From Paenibacillus montanisoli (GTDB taxonomy: Bacteria; Bacillota; Bacilli; Paenibacillales; Paenibacillaceae), in contig NZ_QLUW01000001.1 in assembly GCF_003268025.1 (NCBI RefSeq), forward strand, positions 744,001 to 808,000: a stretch of DNA of 64,000 bases, read 5' to 3'. This document shows positions 46,203 to 53,162 of this stretch, in pieces (within the stretch, counting starts at the first letter, position 1; every line of letters starts with the position of its first letter). The translations under genes were made by a program, and so were the position numbers. The notes below the pieces were generated by a model that saw only the letters and a program-made list of their open reading frames with translations, had not been told where the DNA came from and made no database searches.

Positions 46203-48344
46203 ATGGGATTTCAAAAGCTTGCCGCAATCGCATATCGATATCCGATCGCAATCATCCTGTTTTGGACCTTGTTCCTGGTCATTTTTGGCTATTATGCGCC
46301 TAAGCTGTCAACGGTAGTAAAGGGTCACGGCTTACAGCCAAACGGAGCCTATGTTCAGGTGGAGCGCCTGTTGTCTACCGAGTTTCACATCCCCGAGGAT
46401 CCTGCTATTCTTGTGTTTGAAAAGAAAGAGAACGTATCGCGCCAACAATTTCAACTTTTTATTCAGCAAACGTTGGTTCTGCTGCGGGGAGTCGACGGTC
46501 TAAGCGAGATGGTTTCGCCGCTGGAAAGGGAAGGAATGCTCAAAGGGAATTTCGCCTTTGCGCTGCTTGCCTTTCATAACGGCCCTCATGAAATGAAGCA
46601 GGTGATCGGTGACATTCAAAGGCGCCTGCCCGATAATCGTCATATCTCGGTGAAAATGACCGGGAAATCCGTCGTTCAAGCCGATGTGAACTCGGCAAGC
46701 CGACAAGATTTGATAAAGGCTGAACGAATTGGCATTCCGGTTGCGTTCATCATCCTTTGGATCGCTTTCGGCGGCATCTTGGCAGCTCTTATTCCTATCG
46801 TAATTGGAATGTTCGCGGTTACCGGAACGATGGGAATCATGTCTTTGCTCGGGACGAAAATCGAGTTGTCCAACTTTGTGCTGAATGTCATACCCATGGT
46901 GGGACTGGCTCTAAGCATTGATTTTGCTTTATTGCTGGTCAGCCGGTTTCGAGACGAGCTGAAGAAGGAGTCGGCAGCGGAAGCATTGACGACGACAATG
47001 AAGACAGCCGGAAGAGCGGTCTTTTTCTCGGCGGTTTGTATCTTATTAGGCTTAGTGGGGATTTTATTTATTCCGCTTCCTATGTTTTCAACCATCGCAA
47101 TCGGAGCGATGACGGTACTGGCGGTTTCGGTCTTGTTAACGTTAACCTTCGTTCCCGCTTTATTAACGATCTTATGGCCTGCCCTGCAATCCGGAAGCAA
47201 ACCTTCGCATACCGATGGAAGAAAAACCTGGTATCGAATTTCCCTCTTTATCATGAAAAGGCCTGTCCGAATGGCGCTGCTGGCTTCCTTTATGTTGATG
47301 AGCTTGCTGCTGCCTTTAAACCATATGAAAGTTGCCATTCCGGATGCCTCATCCTTGCCGCAAAACTATGCTTCCCGTATGGCTTTCGAGGTTTACCAAA
47401 CCCATTTCGATTCACGAAAAAATTCGAATGTATATGTGATCGCCCAAGGAGCAGGATCGGAATTAACGGAAGCGGATTGGATAAACGCCTACGCGCTCGT
47501 TCAAAAATGGGCGATCGATCCGTACGTTCAAAAGGTGGATTCGGTGTTCTCGAGCTTGCGAATGCCGCCCGAACAGGTATACCTCTCCGTTCAAAACCCG
47601 TTGATTAAATCGAAATATGAGCCTGTCATTCAACAATTTGTCAACGATAACAAAATGTTTATCCAGGTTACATTGAAGGGCGAACCATCTTCCGGGCCTG
47701 TAAGGAGTTGGCTCAGGCTGCAGGAGCTGGAAGGAGAGTCTTCAGATCTGCGATATCGGTTAGGAGGAGAAGGGAAGTACCAGCAGGAGGTCTTTGATGC
47801 TATCTTTCACAACATAAAGTTCGTGTTTCTATTTATCGTGGCCTCTAACTTCATCGTGTTGTTCTTCGCTTTTCGGTCCATCCTCATCCCGCTTAAAACA
47901 ATTGCAATGAATCTGCTCAGCCTAGGGGCGTCATTCGGCATTCTGGTATGGATCTTTAGAGAAGGACGCTTAGGAATGGAACCGGACAACATCGCCATCA
48001 TGATCCCCGTATTTATCTTCGGTCTGGCATTTGGCATCAGTATGGATTACGGCGTATTCCTGGTGTCGCGAATTTTCGAAGCCTACCAGCAGACGCAAGA
48101 TAATCGCCAAGCGGTGTTGGAAGGGCTGACCTCGATCAGCAGAATCATTAACTCTGCAGCCGCCATCATGATTGCGGTAACTCTGCCTTTTGCTTTCGGA
48201 GAAGTTGTCGGGGTCAAACAACTCGGGATCGGCATCGCAGCAGCGATATTTATCGATGCAACCGTCATAAGGATGGTTTTGGTTCCAGCTTTAATGAGAA
48301 TGTTCGGCAAGTGGAACTGGTGGGCGCCAGGTTGGTCAAAATAA
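46203..48344 (+). CDS. MMPL/RND-family lipid exporter
   Basis: A 713-residue membrane protein with the 12-segment RND layout in two halves. Each half has one N-terminal membrane helix (about 15-35; about 355-370), an extracytoplasmic domain, and a bundle of five helices. The second-helix-group signatures SIDFALLLVSRFRDELK and GISMDYGVFLVSRIFEAY are typical of MmpL proteins. This family exports large lipids across the membrane, in mycobacteria for instance polyketide lipids. As last gene of the polyketide operon it probably carries the product to the outside. AGGAG lies before the ATG. Confidence 0.92.
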   Translation: MGFQKLAAIAYRYPIAIILFWTLFLVIFGYYAPKLSTVVKGHGLQPNGAYVQVERLLSTEFHIPEDPAILVFEKKENVSRQQFQLFIQQTLVLLRGVDGLSEMVSPLEREGMLKGNFAFALLAFHNGPHEMKQVIGDIQRRLPDNRHISVKMTGKSVVQADVNSASRQDLIKAERIGIPVAFIILWIAFGGILAALIPIVIGMFAVTGTMGIMSLLGTKIELSNFVLNVIPMVGLALSIDFALLLVSRFRDELKKESAAEALTTTMKTAGRAVFFSAVCILLGLVGILFIPLPMFSTIAIGAMTVLAVSVLLTLTFVPALLTILWPALQSGSKPSHTDGRKTWYRISLFIMKRPVRMALLASFMLMSLLLPLNHMKVAIPDASSLPQNYASRMAFEVYQTHFDSRKNSNVYVIAQGAGSELTEADWINAYALVQKWAIDPYVQKVDSVFSSLRMPPEQVYLSVQNPLIKSKYEPVIQQFVNDNKMFIQVTLKGEPSSGPVRSWLRLQELEGESSDLRYRLGGEGKYQQEVFDAIFHNIKFVFLFIVASNFIVLFFAFRSILIPLKTIAMNLLSLGASFGILVWIFREGRLGMEPDNIAIMIPVFIFGLAFGISMDYGVFLVSRIFEAYQQTQDNRQAVLEGLTSISRIINSAAAIMIAVTLPFAFGEVVGVKQLGIGIAAAIFIDATVIRMVLVPALMRMFGKWNWWAPGWSK

Positions 48345-48362
48345 TGCGCAGGATCCGCAGCG

Positions 48363-48397
48363 TCGCCTGCATCTTGATGGATGCGGGCGGCTTTTTA
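48363..48397 (+). terminator. Terminator after the polyketide cluster
   Basis: CGCC-TGCATC / GATGCG-GGCG followed by five T residues. The T run overlaps the stop codon of the convergent MerR gene. Almost the same sequence as the ahpF1 terminator. Confidence 0.82.
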
Positions 48398-48787
48398 TTT
48401 GCGCTTGAGCCGCTCTTCCATAAGCGGAATGTTCGCCGGGTCGTTATAAAACCCGATTTTGTCGTCGATCAGCTTCAAATTCTCTTGCAGCTTCTCCATT
48501 TGGCGCACGACCTCCATCCGGTGCTCCATCAACATCCGCTTGCGCTCTTCAATCGTCTCTGTACCTTTCAGCGCCCGCTCGCTATAAGACTTGATCTCCT
48601 TTATCGGCATGCCGGTATCCTTTAAGCAGCAAATTAAGGCAATCCAATTCAAATCGTCTTCCGTAAACGTGCGATTGCCCGATGGGGTCCGCTCGACAAA
48701 TGGAAGGAGCCCTTCTTTATCGTAATAACGCAGCGTATGCGCGGTGAGTCCGAATTTGCGAGCGACCTCGTTAATGGTGTAGTTCAT
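48395..48787 (-). CDS. MerR-family transcriptional regulator
   Basis: A 130-residue regulator: winged helix-turn-helix at 3-70 (YTINEVARKFGLTAHTLRYYDKEGLLPFVERTPSGNRTF) and a C-terminal coiled-coil dimerisation helix (about 80-120). It has no effector-binding Cys cluster of the mercury type. It resembles the aldehyde/thiol-stress group (AdhR, YraB). It is divergent from an SDR gene whose promoter has the 19-base spacer characteristic of MerR activation, so that SDR is the likely target. Confidence 0.92.
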   Translation of the reverse strand: MNYTINEVARKFGLTAHTLRYYDKEGLLPFVERTPSGNRTFTEDDLNWIALICCLKDTGMPIKEIKSYSERALKGTETIEERKRMLMEHRMEVVRQMEKLQENLKLIDDKIGFYNDPANIPLMEERLKRK

Positions 48788-48805
48788 TTTTCCAGCCTCC
48801 GGTGC

Positions 48806-48836
48806 TTGACTTAGAGTTAACTCGAAGCGATATGCT
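48806..48836 (+). promoter_or_regulatory. MerR-type promoter of the SDR gene
   Basis: TTGACT, 19-base spacer, TATGCT. The spacer contains the perfect palindrome GAGTTAACTC. An overlong spacer with a central dyad is the hallmark of promoters twisted into activity by MerR proteins; AdhR-type sites share the GTTAAC core. Confidence 0.75.
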
Positions 48837-48900
48837 CACTTTAAACCTCAACGATCGATCCGGTCAAGAGGCCATTTGAAATGACAAAGGAGATTTTACG

Positions 48901-49665
48901 ATGGATCATCGAGTGAAAATCGCTCTTGTTACAGGCGGCAGCCGCGGGCTTGGCAAGAATTCTGCATTGGCGTTGGCACGTAAAGGAATTGGCGTAGTGA
49001 TAACGTATCATACGCAGCAATCTCATGCGGATGAGGTCATACGCGAGATTGAGCAGCATGGAGGCACAGCCGCTGCGCTGCAGCTTGACACAAGCCTCGT
49101 TTCGTCATTCGACGCGTTCGTTTCGTCCCTCGGCGATGTATTGAAAACCAAATGGAACCGCGACAGCTTCGATTACTTAATCAATAATGCGGGCATTGGC
49201 AAAAATGCTCCTTTCCCGAGCACGACGGAGGAGCAGTTCGACAGTTTGATGAACATCCATTTCAAAGGCGTTTACTTCTTAACTCAGCAGCTGCTGCCGC
49301 TGCTGGCCGACAACGGGGGGATCGTTAACGTGTCCACCGGCTTGACGCACTTTGCTATGGAGGGTTACAGCGCATACGCTTCGATGAAGGGAGCGGTCGA
49401 GGTATTGACGCGTTACTGGGCGAAGGAGCTCGGCAAACGGGGAATCCGGGTGAATGCAGTGGCTCCAGGAGCGATCGCAACCGACTTCGGAGGCGGAACG
49501 CTCCGCGATAACCCGCAAGTGAATGCTCATATCGCTTCGATTACCGCGCTTGGGCGCACCGGCGAACCTGGCGATATCGGCGGCGTAATCGCTTCGTTAT
49601 GTACGCATGAAATGGGCTGGGTCAACGCGCAGCGCATCGAAGCATCAGGGGGGATGGTCCTATAA
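48901..49665 (+). CDS. Short-chain dehydrogenase/reductase (SDR)
   Basis: A 254-residue NAD(P)-dependent oxidoreductase with the glycine motif LVTGGSRGLGKNSALALARKG, NNAG (DYLINNAGIGKN) and the catalytic Ser-Tyr-Lys arrangement (NVSTGLTHFAMEGYSAYASMKG, Tyr near 158, Lys near 162). It ends with RIEASGGMVL as usual for the family. The MerR-type promoter upstream suggests induction by an electrophile or other toxic compound. A reductive detoxification role is likely, but the substrate is unknown. Confidence 0.92.
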   Translation: MDHRVKIALVTGGSRGLGKNSALALARKGIGVVITYHTQQSHADEVIREIEQHGGTAAALQLDTSLVSSFDAFVSSLGDVLKTKWNRDSFDYLINNAGIGKNAPFPSTTEEQFDSLMNIHFKGVYFLTQQLLPLLADNGGIVNVSTGLTHFAMEGYSAYASMKGAVEVLTRYWAKELGKRGIRVNAVAPGAIATDFGGGTLRDNPQVNAHIASITALGRTGEPGDIGGVIASLCTHEMGWVNAQRIEASGGMVL

Positions 49666-49676
49666 TTGGCGGCTAT

Positions 49677-49871
49677 CTAGGCTTTGCCGTAGGGCATACC
49701 GATTTTGATAAAGCAGCTTGTACAATAAAATAGACCGGTTTGGGGATTCAATGAAAGCTCTTCTTTGCGTACGTATTCATCAGGCGAGATTTTCGCCAAG
49801 CAGGCGTTCACGATGTATTCGCTGATCTCACAGGGTGGTTTTCTGCACACCTTACATCTGAGTTCTTGCAT
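49677..49871 (-). CDS. Small Cys-rich zinc-ribbon-like protein
   Basis: A 64-residue protein starting MQELRCKVCRKPPCEISEY, with two cysteine pairs (CKVC plus the following Cys, and CTSC near residue 50: LFYCTSCFIKIGMPYG), enough for one zinc ribbon. A strong GGGGGAGG site lies before the ATG, supporting expression. No named family is recognised. It is convergent with the SDR gene, 11 bases from its stop. Confidence 0.7.
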   Translation of the reverse strand: MQELRCKVCRKPPCEISEYIVNACLAKISPDEYVRKEELSLNPQTGLFYCTSCFIKIGMPYGKA

Positions 49872-49999
49872 GGATGACCTTCCTCCCCCAGATCTGATAG
49901 CTATCCACTATCGTACCAGACGAGCAGGGTTTTTATTCGGATGATTGGCATCGTCGAATACCTCTTTACATCTGCGTGAAAATTTGCTTGATGCATGAA

Positions 50000-50033
50000 G
50001 AAAACAGCGGGCCCTTCGAGGTCCGCTGTTTTC
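50000..50033 (-). terminator. Terminator of the repeat-protein gene
   Basis: GAAAACAGCGG / CCGCTGTTTTC stem with an inner CC/GG, 32 bases after the stop codon on the minus strand. Confidence 0.8.
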
Positions 50034-50065
50034 TCATTCGGCTTTAATCAGCTAGCGTAGAGATA

Positions 50066-50701
50066 CTATTGATTATAGCCGCGGTATTGTTGGGAGGTTT
50101 GGGCGTTTGAATAGCCGCCGAAATGCTCGACCACCGGCTGCGAAGATTGCGCAATGTGCGAAAATGCTTGCTGCGGCTGTTGGCTATGCTGCGAACTCTG
50201 AGCTTGATAGCCGCCAAAGTGGGAAACGACCGGCTGGGAAAAACTCATTGCGGATGGCTGGTGCCACTGCTGCTGCGTATTTTGAGCTTGATAGCCGCCG
50301 TAATGGGAAATGACCGGCTGCGATGCCTGGTAGGAGCTGTTGCCTGCAAATGAGCTCATTGAGGAGGCTTGCTGCGGCTGATGGCTCCATTGCGAATTTT
50401 GAGCTTGGTAGCCGCCATAATGGGAAATGACCGGCTGCTGCCATGCGTTTGTATAGGAGGACGATTGCTGCGGTTGCTGGCTCTGCTGCGTATGTTGAGC
50501 TTGCATGCCGCCAAAGTGGGAAATGACCGGCTGCTGCCAAGCGTTTGTATAGGAGGAAGATTGCTGCGGCTGATGGCTCCATTGCGAATTTTGTGCTTGG
50601 TAGCCGCCGAAATGGGAAAGGACCGGCTGCGATGCGTTTGCATTGAATTGGCTGCTTCCTTGCATGCCGCTGTTGTAACCTTGCTGGCCGAATTGATTCA
50701 T
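50066..50701 (-). CDS. Low-complexity Q/S/G/Y repeat protein
   Basis: A 211-residue protein made almost entirely of six imperfect repeats with core QPV(I/L/V)(S/E)H(F/Y)GG(Y/M)QAQ, beginning at about residues 25, 57, 89, 118, 146 and 178 (spacing 28-32). The linkers are Gln/Ser/Asn/Trp/Tyr-rich (SSSYTNAWQ, NSQWSHQPQQ). It has no signal peptide, membrane segment or cysteine. AGGAGG lies 12 bases before the ATG and a terminator follows, so it is expressed. The composition resembles self-assembling or prion-like proteins; some Bacillota spore-coat proteins look similar, but no family is recognised. The regular His-aromatic-Gly-Gly core could bind metal or stack into fibres. Confidence 0.75.
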   Translation of the reverse strand: MNQFGQQGYNSGMQGSSQFNANASQPVLSHFGGYQAQNSQWSHQPQQSSSYTNAWQQPVISHFGGMQAQHTQQSQQPQQSSSYTNAWQQPVISHYGGYQAQNSQWSHQPQQASSMSSFAGNSSYQASQPVISHYGGYQAQNTQQQWHQPSAMSFSQPVVSHFGGYQAQSSQHSQQPQQAFSHIAQSSQPVVEHFGGYSNAQTSQQYRGYNQ

Positions 50702-50829
50702 GTTGTTGAGATTCCTCCTAATAAAAGTTCATGGATTTAGCCAAGGAGTTCGTGCTTTTGCCCCTTAAAGCCTACATTATTGTTGGAAGGCTGCTGCGTT
50801 TTTATAACTGGTGGGATTTGGAGATATAG

Positions 50830-51492
50830 CTAAAACTGATTAATGGGCGAAGAGCTTACCGCATCTAAAAAATGCTTCGGCGCTTCGATGATTTGCAGCC
50901 TGGCAAAGGCTTCTCTCGGCATACAGGCTTCTAGAATCGGCAATGACGCTTTCAAGTCATTCGTTCTGCTTCCTATAATCGGATCCGACAAGAGAGCAAA
51001 CCCAAAGTCGGCGTACAGCTTTACCGCACGAAAACTGCCCGGTTGCGTATGCAGATAAATGGGGTAATCTTCATCGGTTAGCTGCAGCATGACAACCGAA
51101 AGCAGCGCCCGGCCTAGTCCTCTGCCTTCGTACGGCTTCCTCACCTTATACCAATGCAGCGTATTGATTTGGTTATACGCTTTCCAAATAAAGCACGTTC
51201 CTACCGGAGAATCGTCGTCATCCTTGCAAACAAAAATACATTTCTCATAAAACAAGTCTCCTTGATCGGCGTAAACATCATGAAAGAAATCCGTCATAAA
51301 GGCATGGTAGTTCTTAGCTGTGTCGGGATCGTCAAAATGGATCGCCTTCCAGATATGTAATTCATCCTTGCGGCAGGTTCTAACATGAAATCCCGGCGGC
51401 ATGCCGCGGACCGCAGCTGGATTCATCGATTTGCACATCATAAATAAATTCAAATCGGGGATGTCCAATTCTCCACGTCCTCTTCTTATCAT
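50830..51492 (-). CDS. GNAT-family N-acetyltransferase
   Basis: About 220 residues with the GNAT acetyl-CoA loop HWYKVRKPYEGRGLGRALLSVVML near residue 115-138 and the following LHTQPGSFRAVKLYADFGF strand-helix. The N-terminal part is an extra helical region (KAIHFDDPDTAKNYHAFMTDFFHDV). The start is uncertain: ATG 51492 lacks a good ribosome site, while a TTG eight codons in has GAGG ten bases before it. It is divergent from the receiver-protein gene. The substrate is not predictable. Confidence 0.85.
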   Translation of the reverse strand: MIRRGRGELDIPDLNLFMMCKSMNPAAVRGMPPGFHVRTCRKDELHIWKAIHFDDPDTAKNYHAFMTDFFHDVYADQGDLFYEKCIFVCKDDDDSPVGTCFIWKAYNQINTLHWYKVRKPYEGRGLGRALLSVVMLQLTDEDYPIYLHTQPGSFRAVKLYADFGFALLSDPIIGSRTNDLKASLPILEACMPREAFARLQIIEAPKHFLDAVSSSPINQF

Positions 51493-51509
51493 GGCATTGA
51501 CTCTATATG

Positions 51510-51558
51510 TTATAACGATTTATGTATTATACAGAATGACTCCCCGCTACTATAATGA
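51510..51558 (+). promoter_or_regulatory. Promoter/operator motif shared with 53040-53088
   Basis: TTATAACG(N4)ATGTATTATAC, 15 bases, TACTATAATGA. TTATAC and TATAAT can serve as -35/-10 with 18 bases between. The same arrangement and spacing occur upstream of the YesN-type regulator at 53040. Confidence 0.6.
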
Positions 51559-51592
51559 GGTCAACTCTGTGATAGAATGCGGGTGCAAAAGC

Positions 51593-52027
51593 ATGGACAG
51601 CGTGTTTCGAAACGTTCAGATTTTACTGGTTGAAGCGAATATATGCAATCAAGCGATGATCCGATCCATCCTTACGGAGAGGGGAATAGCGGTAGATACA
51701 GCGAGCAATGGAACCGATGCTCTCGTGATGGCGGGGTATAAACGATATGATGCCATTTTGATGGATCTCCACCTGCCCGGAATGGAAGGGTTTATGACCG
51801 CCCGGAAAATACGGAAGCTGGAGACAGGGATTAAGACGCCGATTATCGCGATGTCGGAAGTGGTCATGAACGAATTTGTGGAGCTGGCAGATCAATACGG
51901 AATGAACGGCTGTGTGTTCAAACCGATTGAACTTGCTGAACTGTTCTTTACGCTGGAGCTATACATTGTGGACTCAGGATTAAGCGGCTCACGGTTTCAT
52001 CTAACAGACGGAGTGCATGAACTTTAA
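51593..52027 (+). CDS. Stand-alone receiver-domain protein with altered acidic pocket
   Basis: A 144-residue CheY-like protein with no output domain. Phospho-acceptor Asp58 (RYDAILMDLHLPGMEG), the Ser of IIAMSE and the Lys of CVFKPIE are kept. In the usual acidic pair (VEDN) the Asp is replaced by Ala: VEAN, Glu14-Ala15. Loss of one magnesium ligand may weaken or change phosphorylation. The N-terminal VQILLVEANICNQ resembles receiver domains of hybrid kinases. The start is uncertain: ATG 51593 has no clear site, and a GTG eight codons upstream has GAGG seven to eight bases before it. No cognate kinase is adjacent. Confidence 0.8.
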   Translation: MDSVFRNVQILLVEANICNQAMIRSILTERGIAVDTASNGTDALVMAGYKRYDAILMDLHLPGMEGFMTARKIRKLETGIKTPIIAMSEVVMNEFVELADQYGMNGCVFKPIELAELFFTLELYIVDSGLSGSRFHLTDGVHEL

Positions 52028-52052
52028 ATCGGCCGTACCGGAAAAGGTATGC

Positions 52053-52087
52053 AAGGCGGCAGAGCCATGAGGCTCTGCCGCCTTTTC
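52053..52087. terminator. Bidirectional terminator
   Basis: AAGGCGGCAGAGCC / GGCTCTGCCGCCTT with loop ATGA, between the convergent receiver and LysR genes. Confidence 0.85.
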
Positions 52088-52107
52088 TCGTTTGCAACGA
52101 GCAATCT

Positions 52108-52995
52108 TTAGTTCTCGAATTTAGCGAAGTAATCGATCACAAATTCCCGAAACATCTGCGCGGCGTAAGATAAGTAATGTTTTTCGGACCAAGCGAGGCT
52201 TAGCGTCAGATTCCCCCCGAGATCTTGAATGCTAACGGTATTCTTCGATAAATCCATTCTGGATCGCCAAGCTAAATCCGGGGCGAGCGAGACGCCATGC
52301 CCTTTCTTGATCAGCAGCAGCACCGCATCCACCTCGTCGACTTCAATCGTCGTTCGGGGTGTGAACCCGGCCGCTTTCATGCATAAGTCATCTGTCAATT
52401 GCCGGAACCAAAACCCTGTCCGCAACCCGATAAAGGATTCATTCTGCAGTTCGCTTATCTCGACGCTTTCCCGACCGGCTAAAGGATGGGACTCCGGTAC
52501 GAGCAGATGGATCTCTTCCGTGCGCAGCGGCATGCAAACGATATCAGAGCCTTCGATCTCCGCAAACGTTAGGCACATATCGATTTCGCCATGTTCCAGC
52601 GACTGTTTCATGACGGACATTGGCTCGACCACTTGGCGAAAATGCACGTCCGGATAATGCTCCAGAAAAGCGCCAAGCATTTCCGGCAGCAGGTTCGTCA
52701 GCGAGACCGCAAGCGTGATGATCCCCTTATCCAAGCCAGCCATATCTTGTATTTCCCGTTGCGCTTCCTCAAGCTCTTGGAACATGTGCTCAACGCGCTT
52801 AAGCAGGACTTGTCCGTACGCGTTAAGGCGAATATTGCGTCCTTGCCGATCGAATAACGGCACACCAATGCTTTCTTCCAGCCTGGCGATCGACTTGCTG
52901 AGCGACGGCTGGGCGATATTCAATTCCTGCGCCGCTTTCGTAATTTGTTCCAGCTTCGCGGCCGTTCTAAAGTATTGCAGTTGCAGCAGCTCCAA
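52108..52995 (-). CDS. LysR-family transcriptional regulator
   Basis: A 295-residue regulator with the N-terminal winged helix (LELLQLQYFRTAAKLEQITKAAQELNIAQPSLSKSIARLE) and a two-lobed effector domain (about 90-290). A TTG start at 52995 is chosen: GGAGG lies ten bases before it and family members begin at this point, whereas the ATG 15 codons upstream has no site and overlaps the shared promoter motif. It is divergent from the YesN-type regulator at 53163. The effector is unknown. Relatives include regulators of antibiotic or sugar-acid transport. Confidence 0.9.
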   Translation of the reverse strand: MELLQLQYFRTAAKLEQITKAAQELNIAQPSLSKSIARLEESIGVPLFDRQGRNIRLNAYGQVLLKRVEHMFQELEEAQREIQDMAGLDKGIITLAVSLTNLLPEMLGAFLEHYPDVHFRQVVEPMSVMKQSLEHGEIDMCLTFAEIEGSDIVCMPLRTEEIHLLVPESHPLAGRESVEISELQNESFIGLRTGFWFRQLTDDLCMKAAGFTPRTTIEVDEVDAVLLLIKKGHGVSLAPDLAWRSRMDLSKNTVSIQDLGGNLTLSLAWSEKHYLSYAAQMFREFVIDYFAKFEN

Positions 52996-53039
52996 GGAGC
53001 GGCGACCTCCATTCGAATATATAGCTTTAGTGCCATACA

Positions 53040-53088
53040 TTATAACGTTACATGTATTATACTTTATTATACGTCATTACTATAATGA
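53040..53088 (+). promoter_or_regulatory. Promoter/operator motif, second copy
   Basis: TTATAACG(N4)ATGTATTATAC, 15 bases, TACTATAATGA, in the LysR/YesN intergenic region. It matches the copy at 51510 with three differences in the first 23 bases and identical spacing. TATAAT at 53081 is a good -10. Confidence 0.6.
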
Positions 53089-53162
53089 AACCGACAAGGA
53101 ATGTCGAAATAGGTGAAACACCGCGAATAGGGCATTCAACCTGCCAAAAGGAGGACGTTCCG

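Noticed and set aside
50100..50660. Regular DNA repeats suggesting a CRISPR array
   Set aside because: Units of about 84-96 bases keep one reading frame and encode the QPVxSHFGGYQAQ repeats; there are no unique spacers of equal length and no cas genes.
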